This document shows, piece after piece, positions 20,284 through 29,295 of a stretch of DNA of 64,000 nt. Position numbers and translations under genes: made by a program. This DNA comes from JBQTKD01 sp963703165 (lineage in GTDB: Bacteria; Actinomycetota; Actinomycetes; Sporichthyales; Sporichthyaceae). The notes beneath the pieces were generated by a model. It did not search any database. It saw nothing but the letters and a program-made list of their open reading frames with translations, and was not told the origin of the DNA. The stretch covers positions 4,650,001-4,714,000 of the forward strand of contig OY969798.1 of assembly GCA_963703165.1 (NCBI GenBank), written 5' to 3'. Every line of letters starts with the position of its first letter. Positions within the stretch are counted from its first letter, which is position 1.

Positions 20284-20856
20284 ATGTCGTTGTCGGTGGT
20301 GAGTGACACGCTCACGCGGGAGCAGCTCGCGCGGGGGGCGTCGGTTCGCATACCGATGACGTGGGAAGAGTGGCAGGCCCTCGGCGAGACCAAGCACTTC
20401 GAATGGTCCGAGGGAGTCCTGTACGTGAACCCGCCGAATCGTTGGCATGTACTCGTGGCCAAGCGCCTCACTCGCCTGCTGGACGACGTCGCCCCACCGG
20501 GGACGGTCGCCTACCCGGAGTGGGGACTGCGCACGACCGGTGGCGACTTCGAACCGGACATCATGCTTGCGGCCGAGGACCAAGCCGACGTCGAGCATTA
20601 CACGACGGTGATACCTCTGCTCGTGGTGGAGGTCGGGTCGCCCACCACTCGCGATCTGGACAAACAATTGAAGTTCTCGGCCTACGCGCAAGCAGGCGTC
20701 TCCTGGTACTGGATTGTCGATCGCGACCTGCTCACCGTGTACGAGAACGTCGACGGCACGTTCGTGGAGCGCCAGCGGGTCGAGGCCGGTTCGCCGCAGA
20801 ACACGGTGGGGCCCGTCGGTCTGCTGCTCGACCCGAGCACCCTCACCGACCGCTGA
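20284..20856 (+). CDS. Uma2 family (DUF820) putative endonuclease
   Basis: 190 residues of PD-(D/E)XK nuclease-like fold: FEWSEGVLYVNP (Glu), FEPDIMLA (Asp), LLVVEVGSPTTRDLDKQLKF (Glu-x-x with a downstream Lys) and YAQAGVSWYWIVD. These match the Uma2 pattern. The family is widespread in actinobacteria and cyanobacteria, often in many copies, and its substrate is not established. It lies between cobN (divergent) and cobG with no evident link to B12 synthesis. Confidence 0.85.
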   Translation: MSLSVVSDTLTREQLARGASVRIPMTWEEWQALGETKHFEWSEGVLYVNPPNRWHVLVAKRLTRLLDDVAPPGTVAYPEWGLRTTGGDFEPDIMLAAEDQADVEHYTTVIPLLVVEVGSPTTRDLDKQLKFSAYAQAGVSWYWIVDRDLLTVYENVDGTFVERQRVEAGSPQNTVGPVGLLLDPSTLTDR

Positions 20857-20903
20857 CTTCTGCGGCGGGCGATGGCGTGGCTACTCCTCCGTAGGATTCG
20901 GGG

Positions 20904-21535
20904 GTGACCGCCCCCTCCACCCGCCGCTCCGGGCCCGACCTCTGTCCTGGGGTCCGGTCCGTGTGGTCGGCGGCCGACGGGGGACTGGCGCGGGTCCGGA
21001 TCCCCGGCGGGCGACTCTCCGCCGATCAGCTGCGCCTGCTTGCCGACGCTGCTGACGACCTCGGCAACGGGCTCCTGGAGCTCACCGTCCGCGCGAACGT
21101 GCAGGTCCGCGGGTTGAGTGCCGGGCGTGAGCAGGATCTCGCTGCCAGGTTGCGGGTCGGCGGACTGCTGCCCAGCGACACCCACGACCGCGTCCGCAAC
21201 ATTCTCGGCTCGCCGCTGGCCGGCGGCGGACGGTCGCGGACCTGATCTCTACCCTCGACGAGGAACTCTGCGACCGGCCCGCGCTCGAGGCGCTGCCCGG
21301 CCGATTCCTCTTCGCCCTCGATGACGGCTCAGCCGACGTCGCCGCGCTCGGGGCGGACGTCGGGGCCGATCGTCGTCGGGGGGTCTGTTCGCGCTGCTGC
21401 TCGGTGGCGCGCCGTGCGGCCGGTGGGTCGCTGCACGAGGACGTCGTCGCGACGCTGCTGGCGGCCGCCGAGGCGTTCCTCGACGAACGCGGTGCGCAGT
21501 GCTCGCCGGCCTGGCGTCTCGCCGGAATTGACTGA
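20904..21535 (+). pseudogene. cobG: Precorrin-3B synthase CobG, broken by several frameshifts
   Basis: GTG 20904 starts a nitrite/sulphite-reductase ferredoxin-like half-domain (RSVWSAADGGLARVRIPGG, ELTVRANVQVRGL) ending at LLPSDTHDRVRNILGSPLAG. The frame then breaks near 21240. The continuation (LISTLDEELCDRPALEALPG, RFLFALDDGSADVAALGADV) is in a second frame, LFALLLGG in a third, and the end (AEAFLDERG, stop at 21535) in yet another. The remaining length (~210 codons) is also short for CobG, which carries a Cys-ligated Fe-S cluster that I cannot find. CobG makes precorrin-3B with oxygen in the aerobic pathway. Real decay is more likely here than in single-indel genes, because both sequence and length are lost. 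Confidence 0.75.
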
Positions 21536-21793
21536 CGGACCGTCACGGGTGCTCGCAGGCGTCGCCCAGCGTGTGTCGCTGGCTGACGCAGGAACGGCGG
21601 TTCCCGACCTGTCGGAGCCGAACGCGCCGAGCGGTCCCGAGGTCGTCGAGGTGCCGGACGGCAGGCTGACCAGTGCGCGGGCCCGGGAGATCGCGGCCAT
21701 GGGCGACGACCTTCGGGTGACGCCGTGGCGCAGCATCGTCGTGCCGGCGCCTGTTGACCGCAGGGAACACGCATCGCAAGGTGGGGGAGTGAA

Positions 21794-22433
21794 GTGAGTA
21801 CCGAGTTGGACTACGTGCGCGACGGGACGGAGATCTACCGCCGCTCGTTCGCGACCATCCGGGCCGAGGCGAACCTCGACCGGCTGCCGCCGGACGTCGC
21901 GCAGGTCGCCGTGCGCATGATTCATGCGTGCGGCATGGTCGACCTCGTCGATGATCTGAGGTGGAGTCAGAACGTGGTGGGTGCCGCGCGGGCGGCCCTC
22001 CGCAACGGTGCTCCGATCCTGTGTGACGCGACCATGGTGGCGTCCGGTATCACCCGCAAGCGGTTGCCCGCCGACAACGAGATCCTCTGTCTGCTCAGCG
22101 ACCCGCAGGTTCCCGAGCTGGCCGCGGCGATGGGCAACACGCGTTCGGCTGCCGCCGTCGATCTGTGGGGCGACCGCCTGGGCGGTGCGGTGGTGGCCTT
22201 CGGCAATGCGCCCACTGCCCTGTTCCGACTGCTGGAGCTGCTCGCCGACGGCGCCCCGCGTCCGGCCGCGGTGCTCGGGCTGCCCGTCGGCTTCATCGGG
22301 GCCGCGGAGTCCAAGGACGCGTTGGCGGCAAGTCGACCAGGAGTACCTGCTGGTTCGTGGTCGCCGCGGGGGATCGGCCATGGCCGTCGCCGCCATCAAT
22401 GCCATCGCCCACGAGCAGGAGCTGCCGGTATGA
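21794..22433 (+). CDS. cobH: Precorrin-8X methylmutase CobH, one frameshift
   Basis: Starts at GTG 21794 with GGGGGAG upstream. The first 178 residues are a clear CobH: YRRSFATIRAEANL, VRMIHACGM (catalytic His), GAPILCDATMVASGI, LWGDRLGGAVVAFGNAPTAL and LGLPVGFIGAAESKDAL. The reading frame changes near 22331. The expected end (EYLLVRGRRGGSAMAVAA, INAIAHEQELPV) continues in another frame and stops at 22433, overlapping the cobIJ start. The enzyme moves the C-11 methyl to C-12, giving hydrogenobyrinate. The single indel leaves the gene otherwise complete, so a sequence error is quite possible. Confidence 0.85.
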
Positions 22434-23950
22434 CAGGCACCTTGTACGGCGTAGGGCTGGGGCCGGGCGACCCCGAGCTGGTGACGGTCAAGGCGGCCCG
22501 GTTGCTCGCGAGCGCGGAGGTCATCGCGTTCCACTCCGCCCGACACGGCAACAGCGTGGCGCGCGGGATCGCGGAGGAGTACCTCAACGGCAACCAGGTC
22601 GAGGAACCCCTTCGGTATCCGGTGACAGTCGAGACCACCGACCACCCCGGCGGGTACCGCGGCGCGCTCGAGGAGTTCTACGACGACGCGGCCGCACGCC
22701 TCGCCGTCCATCTGGACGACGGCCGCGACGTGGTCGTGCTCTGCGAGGGCGACCCGCTCTTCTACGGCTCCTATATGCATCTGCACAAGCGCCTGGCCGA
22801 CCGGTACCCAGCGGTCGTCGTCCCCGGTGTGACCTCGGTGGCCGGCGCCGCGGCGGAACTGGGCCGCCCGCTGGTCGAGGGCGAGGAGGTGCTGACGATC
22901 CTGCCCGGAACCCTGCCGCCGACCGTGCTCGCCGAACGCCTGGCCGCAGCCGACTCGGTGGCCATCATGAAGCTGGGTCGCACCTTCACCGGGGTGCGCG
23001 ACGCCCTCGCGGCATCCGGGCGCCTCGACGAGGCCTGGTACATCGAGCGAGCGACCACCGATCGGCAGCGCATCGCACCGTTGAGCGAGGTCGAGCCGGC
23101 GAGCGTGCCCTACTTCTCCCTTGCGCTGCTCCCGAGCAAGCTCTCGCCGGGACTGCGTGCGGCCGCCGCCCCCGATGCGGTCGAGCAGATCGCGACCGGG
23201 CGGGGCGAGGTCGTCGTGGTCGGCCTCGGGCCGGCCGGGCGGGACTGGCTGACCCCGCAGGCACAAGCCGCGCTGTCCGCGGCGGAGGATCTCGTCGGCT
23301 ACGGCCCGTACCTGGACCGCGTTCCGCCCAACCCGCGCCAACGCCGCCACGCCTCGGACAACCAGGTGGAGGACGTCCGCGCCGAGTTCGCCCTCGATCT
23401 GGCCCGGCGTGGGCGCCGCGTCGCCGTTGTCTCCTCCGGGGACCCCGGCATTTTCGCGATGGCCGCCGCGGTGCTCGAGGCCGCCGAGGGCCAGGAGTAC
23501 AAGGACGTCCCGATCCGGGTGCTGCCCGGACTGACCGCCGCGGCCGCCGTGGCCAGCCGGGTCGGCGCCCCGCTCGGCGGTGACTTCTGCGTGCTCTCGC
23601 TGTCCGACCGACTCAAGCCGTGGGAGCTCATCGAGAAGCGCTTGTCCGGTGTGGCCGCCGCCGATCTGGTCATCGCCATCTACAACCCCGCCTCGAAGTC
23701 CCGGACCTGGCAGTTGGCCCGGGCCCAGGAACTGCTGCTGGAGCACCGGGGACCGGACACCCCGGTCGTCATCGGGCGCGACGTCGGTGGCCCGGCCGAG
23801 CGGATCGTGGTGCGTACCCTCGCCGACCTCGACCCCACCGAGGTCGACATGCGGTGCCTGCTGATCGTCGGCTCCTCGACCACCCGGCTGCTCACCCGCG
23901 GCGACGGATCGGTCGCCGTTCTGACGCCCCGTCGCTGCACCCCCGCCTGA
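22430..23950 (+). CDS. cobIJ: CobIJ fusion: precorrin-2 C20- and precorrin-3B C17-methyltransferase
   Basis: 506 residues from ATG 22430, which overlaps the cobH stop (ATGA). Residues 1-245 are CobI: YGVGLGPGDPELVTVKAARL, CEGDPLFYGSYMHL and VVPGVTSVAGAAAELGRPL. Residues ~262-500 are CobJ: VVGLGPAGRDWLTPQA, VGYGPYLDRV, VSSGDPGIFAMA, VLPGLTAAAAVASRVGAPLG and AIYNPASKSR. Both use S-adenosylmethionine in corrin ring methylation. The fusion is a standard actinobacterial arrangement. It ends the plus-strand cobG-cobH-cobIJ group. Confidence 0.95.
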   Translation: MTGTLYGVGLGPGDPELVTVKAARLLASAEVIAFHSARHGNSVARGIAEEYLNGNQVEEPLRYPVTVETTDHPGGYRGALEEFYDDAAARLAVHLDDGRDVVVLCEGDPLFYGSYMHLHKRLADRYPAVVVPGVTSVAGAAAELGRPLVEGEEVLTILPGTLPPTVLAERLAAADSVAIMKLGRTFTGVRDALAASGRLDEAWYIERATTDRQRIAPLSEVEPASVPYFSLALLPSKLSPGLRAAAAPDAVEQIATGRGEVVVVGLGPAGRDWLTPQAQAALSAAEDLVGYGPYLDRVPPNPRQRRHASDNQVEDVRAEFALDLARRGRRVAVVSSGDPGIFAMAAAVLEAAEGQEYKDVPIRVLPGLTAAAAVASRVGAPLGGDFCVLSLSDRLKPWELIEKRLSGVAAADLVIAIYNPASKSRTWQLARAQELLLEHRGPDTPVVIGRDVGGPAERIVVRTLADLDPTEVDMRCLLIVGSSTTRLLTRGDGSVAVLTPRRCTPA

Positions 23951-24039
23951 GGGATATTTGCGCCACCGCAAGCACCGAGGAGTCACACCAGGTGACCGGT
24001 ATCGTGCACATCGTGACCCCTGCGACGAGGCGGCTGAAT

Positions 24040-24059
24040 GACGTGCAGTCACGCACGTC
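24040..24059. promoter_or_regulatory. Inverted repeat upstream of the SDR-like gene
   Basis: GACGTGC and GCACGTC form a perfect 7 + 7 inverted repeat with a six-base centre. It lies in the 250-base gap between cobIJ (ends 23950) and the gene at 24201. A candidate -35 (TTGACG at 24080) lies just downstream. A transcription-factor operator is a reasonable guess; nothing else stands out in this gap. Confidence 0.3.
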
Positions 24060-24200
24060 CAAATGGTGCGAATGGGCCGTTGACGTGCGGAAACGTACCT
24101 GTGGCAATTGGCAGACAGGTTCGTTCGGCAGCGCGCGGGACGATCTTCGGTCACCCTGTTCGGTGGGGACGCACCTGGTAAGAGGGGAGCTAGCAGTCGC

Positions 24201-25202
24201 ATGAGCGCGCCGATTTTGGTCACCGGCGGTACGGGGATGCTCGGGCGTCTGCTGGTCCGCGAACTTCTGGAGCGAGGCCGCGAGGTTCGCGTGCTGAGCC
24301 GCAAGCCGCAGCCCGGTGTGCCCGCCGGAACGCCCGCCGCTCCCGGTGAGGCGCACTGGTTCGTCGGCGACCTGCACTCCGGTCTCGGCCTGCCCGCAGC
24401 GCTCGACGGCGTCACCTCGGTGGCGCATTGCGCGGTCGGCAGTCGCGGCGACGCCCAGATGGGCGCGCAACTGATGATCGCCGCGTCCCGCGCCGGCAAC
24501 CCGCACATCGTGTTCCACTCCGCCACCGGCGCCGAGGCGATCCGCAGCAACTACTACCGGGACAAGCGCGCGATGGAGCGCCTGCTCGAGGACGGCTCGC
24601 TGCCGTGGACCGTCCTGCGCACCACCCACATGCACGAGGTGATCGAGGCAGGCCTGGCCCACGCCGCCCGGCTCCCGCTCATGCGCGTGGCCTCCGACGA
24701 GAAGTTCCAGCCGGTCGCCGGCGACGAGGTTGCCGTGCGCCTGGCCGACTGGTGCACCGGCATCATCCCCGGCCACCACGTGCCGTCGCTGGCCGGCCCG
24801 CAGGCGCTCACCGCGCTCGAGCTGGCCGAGATCTGGCTCAAGGAGAACCGCAAGACCCGCAAGCTCGTGGCGATGAAGCTGCCCGGCACCGAGCACGAGG
24901 GCTGGCGCATCGGCGCGCACCTGCTCGGCCCGGAGCGCATGGTCGGCGACCAGACCTTCGTCGAGTTCCTGGTCGCGAACCGTGAAGGTCAGCTGGCCGA
25001 CGAGGAGTCGCGCAAGGTCTCCAAGGCCGCCGCGAAAGAGGCCGAGAAGGCCGCCGAGCGCGAGGCCAAGGAGGCAGTGAAGGCCGAGAAGGCCGCCCGC
25101 GAGGAGCAGAAGGCCGCCGAGAAGGCAGCCCGCGCGGCCGAGAAGGACAAGCGGTCGAGCACCGAGCGGTCCGGCAACGACCCGGCGCCGCACGCGGGTT
25201 GA
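24201..25202 (+). CDS. Atypical SDR / NAD(P)-binding protein with a charged C-terminal coiled coil
   Basis: 333 residues from ATG 24201 with GGGGAG 12 bases upstream. The N-terminus has the Rossmann motif VTGGTGMLGRLL, and the body (VTSVAHCAVGSRGD, NPHIVFHSATGAE, NYYRDKRAMERLLEDG) matches the NmrA-like/atypical SDR group related to complex I assembly and sugar epimerase-like enzymes. There is no YxxxK catalytic pair in the usual place, but NYYRDK may serve. Residues ~272-320 are an Ala/Lys/Glu-rich coiled coil (AAAKEAEKAAEREAKEA), an unusual extension for this fold. It converges with cobK with two bases between stops. Confidence 0.75.
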   Translation: MSAPILVTGGTGMLGRLLVRELLERGREVRVLSRKPQPGVPAGTPAAPGEAHWFVGDLHSGLGLPAALDGVTSVAHCAVGSRGDAQMGAQLMIAASRAGNPHIVFHSATGAEAIRSNYYRDKRAMERLLEDGSLPWTVLRTTHMHEVIEAGLAHAARLPLMRVASDEKFQPVAGDEVAVRLADWCTGIIPGHHVPSLAGPQALTALELAEIWLKENRKTRKLVAMKLPGTEHEGWRIGAHLLGPERMVGDQTFVEFLVANREGQLADEESRKVSKAAAKEAEKAAEREAKEAVKAEKAAREEQKAAEKAARAAEKDKRSSTERSGNDPAPHAG

Positions 25203-25204
25203 GC

Positions 25205-25936
25205 TCAGCTCTCCAGCCACTGCAGCGCGGTGGGCACGTCGGCGACGACAGTGACGTCCGCGTCGGGCAGCGGCGGTCTGTCGACCATGACCACCGGAAT
25301 GCCGCGCTCGCGGGCGACGGTCAGCTTGGCCGCGGTCAGGTCGCCACCGCTGTCCTTGGTCACCAGCACCCCGATGCCGTGTCGCTCGAGCAGCTCGCGT
25401 TCGGAGTCGAGGTCGTAGGGGCCGCGGGCGAGCAGGACCTCATGGTCGGCGGGCAGGGGCGGCTCGGGCGGGTCGACGGCGCGGATCACGAAGCGGTGCG
25501 GCAGGTCGGCGAAGGTTGCCAGGCCCCCGCGGCCGGTGGTCAGCAGCACCGGGCCGGGGTGCTCCCGCAGCGCGGCGGCGGCGGCGGGCATGTCCGGGAC
25601 ACGGTGCCACCGGTCCTCGGGGCCCTCGCGCCAGCCGGGCCGGCGCAGTACCAGCAGGGGGATGCCGGTGAGTTCGCAGGCCGTGACCGCCGACGCGCTG
25701 ATTCGGGCGGCGAAGGGATGGGTTGCGTCGACGACGGCGCGCACGCACTCCGTGCGAAGCCAGGCCGCCAGGCCCTCCGGTCCACCGAACCCGCCGATGC
25801 GGACCTCGCCGAGGGGGAGTAACGGGTCGGAAACCCTACCGGCGAGGGAACTGACGACCCGTCCGGTGTTGCGATCGGCCAGCACCCGGGCCAGCGCGCG
25901 AGCCTCGCCCGTACCGCCGAGGATCAGCACCGTCAC
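25205..25936 (-). CDS. cobK: Precorrin-6A reductase CobK
   Basis: 243 residues from GTG 25936, which overlaps the cobM stop. The N-terminus VLILGGTGEARALARVLA is the NADPH-binding loop. Typical CobK segments follow: VRIGGFGGPEGLAAWL, VVDATHPFAARISASA, VLLTTGRGGLATFADL and GVLVTKDSGG. It reduces precorrin-6A to precorrin-6B with NADPH. It is the last gene of the minus-strand cobF-PPOX-cobL-cobM-cobK operon. Confidence 0.93.
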   Translation of the reverse strand: MTVLILGGTGEARALARVLADRNTGRVVSSLAGRVSDPLLPLGEVRIGGFGGPEGLAAWLRTECVRAVVDATHPFAARISASAVTACELTGIPLLVLRRPGWREGPEDRWHRVPDMPAAAAALREHPGPVLLTTGRGGLATFADLPHRFVIRAVDPPEPPLPADHEVLLARGPYDLDSERELLERHGIGVLVTKDSGGDLTAAKLTVARERGIPVVMVDRPPLPDADVTVVADVPTALQWLES

Positions 25937-26679
25937 AGGGTGCGGTCCCGCTCCGCGCTGTACAGATGGCTGTCGCAGAACTGACCGGCGCCCAGCACGG
26001 CACCCACGAGGATGACGGCGGTGCGTCGGACGTCGGCGGCGCGTACCCGCTCGGCGATGTCGGCCAGTGTCCCGCGCAGCACCAGTTCGTCCGGGCGGCT
26101 GGCCCGCGCGACCACAGCGACCGGTGTCGCGGGGGCGTAGTGGGGGAGCAGGTCCGCGACGACGGTCTCGATGTCCTGCACCGCCAGATGCAGCGCCAGG
26201 GTGACTCCGCTGCGGGCGAGGGTCGCGAGGTCCTCGCCCGGAGGCATCGGCGTGGAGCGCTTCGAGATGCGCGTGAGCAGCACCGACTGGCCGATGCCGG
26301 GCACGGTCAACTCACGGGCCAGGGTCGCGGCCGCGGCGGCGTAGGCCGGCACGCCCGGTGTCACGTCGTAGGGGACACCGGCGGCGTCGAGGCGGCGCAT
26401 CTGCTCGGCCATCGCGGAGTACAGCGACGGATCTCCGGAGTGCAGCCGGGCGACGTCGTGGCCGGCGACGTGGGCCGCGACCAACTCGGCGACGATCGCG
26501 TCCAGGTCCAGATGCGCCGTGTCGACGAGCCGGGCCCCCGGCGGGCACCAGGTGAGCATCTCCGCCGGGACCAAGGCCCCCGCGTAGAGGCACACCGGCG
26601 ACGTCGCGATCAGGTCGCGGCCGCGCAGGGTGATCAGATCCGCGGCTCCAGGGCCGGCGCCGATGAAGTGGACCGTCAC
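25933..26679 (-). CDS. cobM: Precorrin-4 C11-methyltransferase CobM
   Basis: 248 residues; the start is GTG 26679, overlapping the cobL stop (GTGA). Motifs are FIGAGPGAADLITLRGRDL (SAM loop), ARLHSGDPSLYSAMAEQM, VTPGVPAYAAAAATLARELT and AVVARASRPDELV. It methylates C-11 in the aerobic corrin pathway. A longer upstream reading (HAVDRDQVTVHF) is only the antisense-free tail of cobL and should not be used as the start. It sits between cobL and cobK with overlaps on both sides, so translation is coupled. Confidence 0.94.
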   Translation of the reverse strand: MTVHFIGAGPGAADLITLRGRDLIATSPVCLYAGALVPAEMLTWCPPGARLVDTAHLDLDAIVAELVAAHVAGHDVARLHSGDPSLYSAMAEQMRRLDAAGVPYDVTPGVPAYAAAAATLARELTVPGIGQSVLLTRISKRSTPMPPGEDLATLARSGVTLALHLAVQDIETVVADLLPHYAPATPVAVVARASRPDELVLRGTLADIAERVRAADVRRTAVILVGAVLGAGQFCDSHLYSAERDRTL

Positions 26680-27893
26680 TTGGTCACGGTCCACTGCGTG
26701 ACCGGGTGCGCGGCCTGCCATCCGGAGAACCGGCCCAGGGCCACCGCGCGGGAGATCTCGAGGCGCACCAGATCGCCGCCGAGCCGTCCCGCGTGCTCCA
26801 CGACCACGGCCTCGGTCTGCAACGTGACGGCGTTGACGACCATCCGCCCACCGGGGGCCAGCGCCGCCCAACACCGGTCGAGCAGGAGCGGGTCGCTCCC
26901 ACCCCCACCGACGAACACCGCGTCCGGGGCGGGCAGGCCGGCCAGTGCCACAGGGGCCTCCCCGAGCACGACCTGCAGGTCGGGCACACCGAGGCGGGAC
27001 GCGTTCCCGGTGATACGGGCCGCTCGCTCCGCGTGCCGCTCCACGGCGATCGCCTTCGCCCCGACCGCGGCGCGCATCCATTCGATGCCGACGCTGCCCG
27101 CCCCGCCGCCGATGTCCCAGAGCAGCGCTCCGGGCAGCGGCACCAGGCGGGCCAGGGTCAACGTCCGGATCTCGCGCTTGGTGAGCTGACCGTCGTGCTC
27201 GAAGGCCTCGTCCGGAAGACCGGTCCGGCCCAGGACGGCGCTCGGGTCGTCGGCCAGGACCTCGACGGCCACCACGTTGAGCGGGTCGAAGCCGGCCTCG
27301 GGCGCCTTCAGATCACCCGCGGTGCCCGCGGTGATCCGCTCGCCCGGTCCGTCCAGTTGCTCCAGCACCCACAACCGGCTCGCACCGTAGCCGGCGTCGG
27401 CGAGTACGGCGCGCACCGCGTCCGGGGTGGTTGCCCCAGAGCTCAGCACCAGCACCCGCGCGCCCGGCGACAGATCGGCTCGCAGCTTGTCCAGCGGACG
27501 CCCGACCGCCGAACGGACCGTCAGATCCTCTGTGGACCAGCGCAGGCGCGCGCAGGCCAGTGACACGGATCCGGGGTGCGGCACCACCTCGACGGCGTCC
27601 GCACCGAGGAGCCGGACCAGTGTCGAGCCGATGCCGTAGAACATCGGGTCCCCGCTGGCCAGGACGCACACGCGTAGACCCGCCAGCGTCTCCAGGACCG
27701 CCGGCAGGTTCTCCGCGGGGCGCGACGGCAGCGGTACCCGCAGCCCCGGCAGTGGCGCAGGCAGGTACGCCAGTTGCCGCTCGCTGCCGATCACCGCGTC
27801 GGCCGAGGCCACGGCGGTGCGGGCCGGGCCGGTCAGCCCGTCCCACCCGTCGGCCCCGATACCGACGACGACGATCGCCGCGACCTCGGTCAT
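26676..27893 (-). CDS. cobL: Precorrin-6Y C5,15-methyltransferase (decarboxylating) CobL
   Basis: 405 residues, ATG 27893, overlapping the stop of the PPOX gene by four bases. It is bifunctional. The N-terminal CobE-like tetrapyrrole methylase has VVVGIGADGWDGLTGPAR, VLASGDPMFYGIG and VVPHPGSVSLACARL. The C-terminal CobT-like SAM methylase has DGQLTKREIRTLTLARL, LLWDIGGGAGSVGIEWMRA and DAVFVGGGGSD. It methylates C-5 and C-15 and decarboxylates the C-12 acetate. Length and order match the family. Confidence 0.94.
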   Translation of the reverse strand: MTEVAAIVVVGIGADGWDGLTGPARTAVASADAVIGSERQLAYLPAPLPGLRVPLPSRPAENLPAVLETLAGLRVCVLASGDPMFYGIGSTLVRLLGADAVEVVPHPGSVSLACARLRWSTEDLTVRSAVGRPLDKLRADLSPGARVLVLSSGATTPDAVRAVLADAGYGASRLWVLEQLDGPGERITAGTAGDLKAPEAGFDPLNVVAVEVLADDPSAVLGRTGLPDEAFEHDGQLTKREIRTLTLARLVPLPGALLWDIGGGAGSVGIEWMRAAVGAKAIAVERHAERAARITGNASRLGVPDLQVVLGEAPVALAGLPAPDAVFVGGGGSDPLLLDRCWAALAPGGRMVVNAVTLQTEAVVVEHAGRLGGDLVRLEISRAVALGRFSGWQAAHPVTQWTVTK

Positions 27894-28324
27894 GCGCGTC
27901 CGAGCATCCGCTCGAGCTTGAGAAGGATGACGATGCGCTCCGGGTTCGGCCCCGGGACGCGGTATCGGAGGCCGTAGCGGCGCTCGGCCTCCGCGACATC
28001 CCCGGGATCGGCGGAGATCGTCGCCCGACCCTCCGCCGTGGTCCACCGGCCGCCGTCGATCTGACACACCGCGACCGGCGCCCCGGCAGGGCCGGCCGCC
28101 ATGATCTGACGGACCTTCAGCGACCCTCGACCGGCGATGATCCGCACCAGCCCCGCCTCCGGGTCGAGCGTCGCCCCGACGGCCACGACGTGCGGGCGCC
28201 CGTCGGCGTGCAGGGTCGTCAACGAGCACAGGTGCCGTTCGGACCAGAACGCGATCAAGGCCGGATCGTCGAACGCGATGCCGGGGGAGCGCCGCCGTAC
28301 CGGGCTGATCACGGGATCGCTCAC
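27890..28324 (-). CDS. F420-dependent PPOX-class FMN-binding split-barrel protein
   Basis: 144 residues from GTG 28324, overlapping the cobF stop. Residues ~17-120 are a split-barrel pyridoxamine-oxidase-like domain: ALIAFWSERHLCSLTTLHAD, RPHVVAVGATLD, RIIAGRGSLKVRQI and TTAEGRATIS. This is close to the TIGR03618-type F420-dependent group. The family binds F420 or FMN. Its overlap with both cobF and cobL means it is translated with the corrin enzymes, so a redox step in B12 synthesis, or handling of a reactive intermediate, is possible but unproven. Confidence 0.85.
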   Translation of the reverse strand: MSDPVISPVRRRSPGIAFDDPALIAFWSERHLCSLTTLHADGRPHVVAVGATLDPEAGLVRIIAGRGSLKVRQIMAAGPAGAPVAVCQIDGGRWTTAEGRATISADPGDVAEAERRYGLRYRVPGPNPERIVILLKLERMLGRA

Positions 28325-29082
28325 GTGGTGGTCCGTCGTCGCAGGAGGTAGCTGTCCATGATCCATCCCTTGCGGTCGCGGGCCGCGGCCCGGAGTTCGC
28401 CAATCTCCGTCTTGCATTCCTGCAGGTCCCCGGCGACGAGCAGCTCGTCCGGCATGCCGAGGTAGGCCCCCCAGTAGATGTCCAGGTCGGTGTCGAGCAG
28501 TTTCTCGAACGCCCCGGACCCGTCGAGCATCACGAGGATGTCGTCCAGTTCGGCGGGCATGCCGCCGAGCAGTCGCCGACCTGTGGTCACGTGCACAGGC
28601 TCGCCGAGGCCGGTGAAGGTCACCTGATGGGCCGCGGCGAGCACCTGCAGGCTGGTGATGCCCGGGACGACGTGCGTTGCGAATTCCGTGACCCCACGCG
28701 CCCGCACCCGGTCCAGCACCCGCAGGGTGCTGTCGTAAAGCGCGGGGTCGCCCCAGACGAGGATGCCGCCGGACTCCTCAGGACCGAGCGACGCCGCGAT
28801 CGCCTCCTCGAAGGCGATGGCCCGCAGGTCGTACCAGTCGTTGACCGCGCCGGGGTAGTCGGCGGCAGCGCGGTCGCGCGACTGCTCGGGGATCGTTACC
28901 AACCGGTAGGGCCGGGTGATGTGCCGGCGACAGATCTCCTCGCGCACCGCGACGAGTTCCGCGGTAGGCGCTCCCTTGTCGACGACGAACACCACGTCGA
29001 GGTCGCCCAGCACCCGGACCGCCTGCAGGGTCAGTTGCTCGGGGTCGCCGGAGCCGATGCCGATCACATGAACGTTACGCAC
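28321..29082 (-). CDS. cobF: Precorrin-6A synthase (deacetylating) CobF
   Basis: 253 residues from GTG 29082, with AAGG seven bases upstream; the frame is open further 5' without a good site. Motifs are VHVIGIGSGDPEQLTLQAVR, FVVDKGAPTAELV, LVWGDPALYDSTLRV, VVPGITSLQVLAAAHQ and YWGAYLGMPDELLV. It methylates C-1 and releases acetate, a step diagnostic of the aerobic pathway. It is the first gene of the minus-strand operon; the divergent carboxylase starts 213 bases away, so both promoters lie in 29083-29295. Confidence 0.93.
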   Translation of the reverse strand: MRNVHVIGIGSGDPEQLTLQAVRVLGDLDVVFVVDKGAPTAELVAVREEICRRHITRPYRLVTIPEQSRDRAAADYPGAVNDWYDLRAIAFEEAIAASLGPEESGGILVWGDPALYDSTLRVLDRVRARGVTEFATHVVPGITSLQVLAAAHQVTFTGLGEPVHVTTGRRLLGGMPAELDDILVMLDGSGAFEKLLDTDLDIYWGAYLGMPDELLVAGDLQECKTEIGELRAAARDRKGWIMDSYLLRRRTTT

Positions 29083-29295
29083 CGGTACACCTTGCCGGCC
29101 ACGCTCCGAGCAGGTACTCGGCGCATCTGTCGTGTCGCCGCCGTCACGCTCCAAAGAGCCATGTGTTGTCGCCGCCGTCACTGCGCCGACCCGGGCACGC
29201 CAATAGGGTCGAGGGAGGCATCGATCGCGCTTGGCACGCCCCGCCCGTGCTCAGCGGTCGCCGGTTTCGTCCCCGGCCGGAAGAAAGAGGCACAG

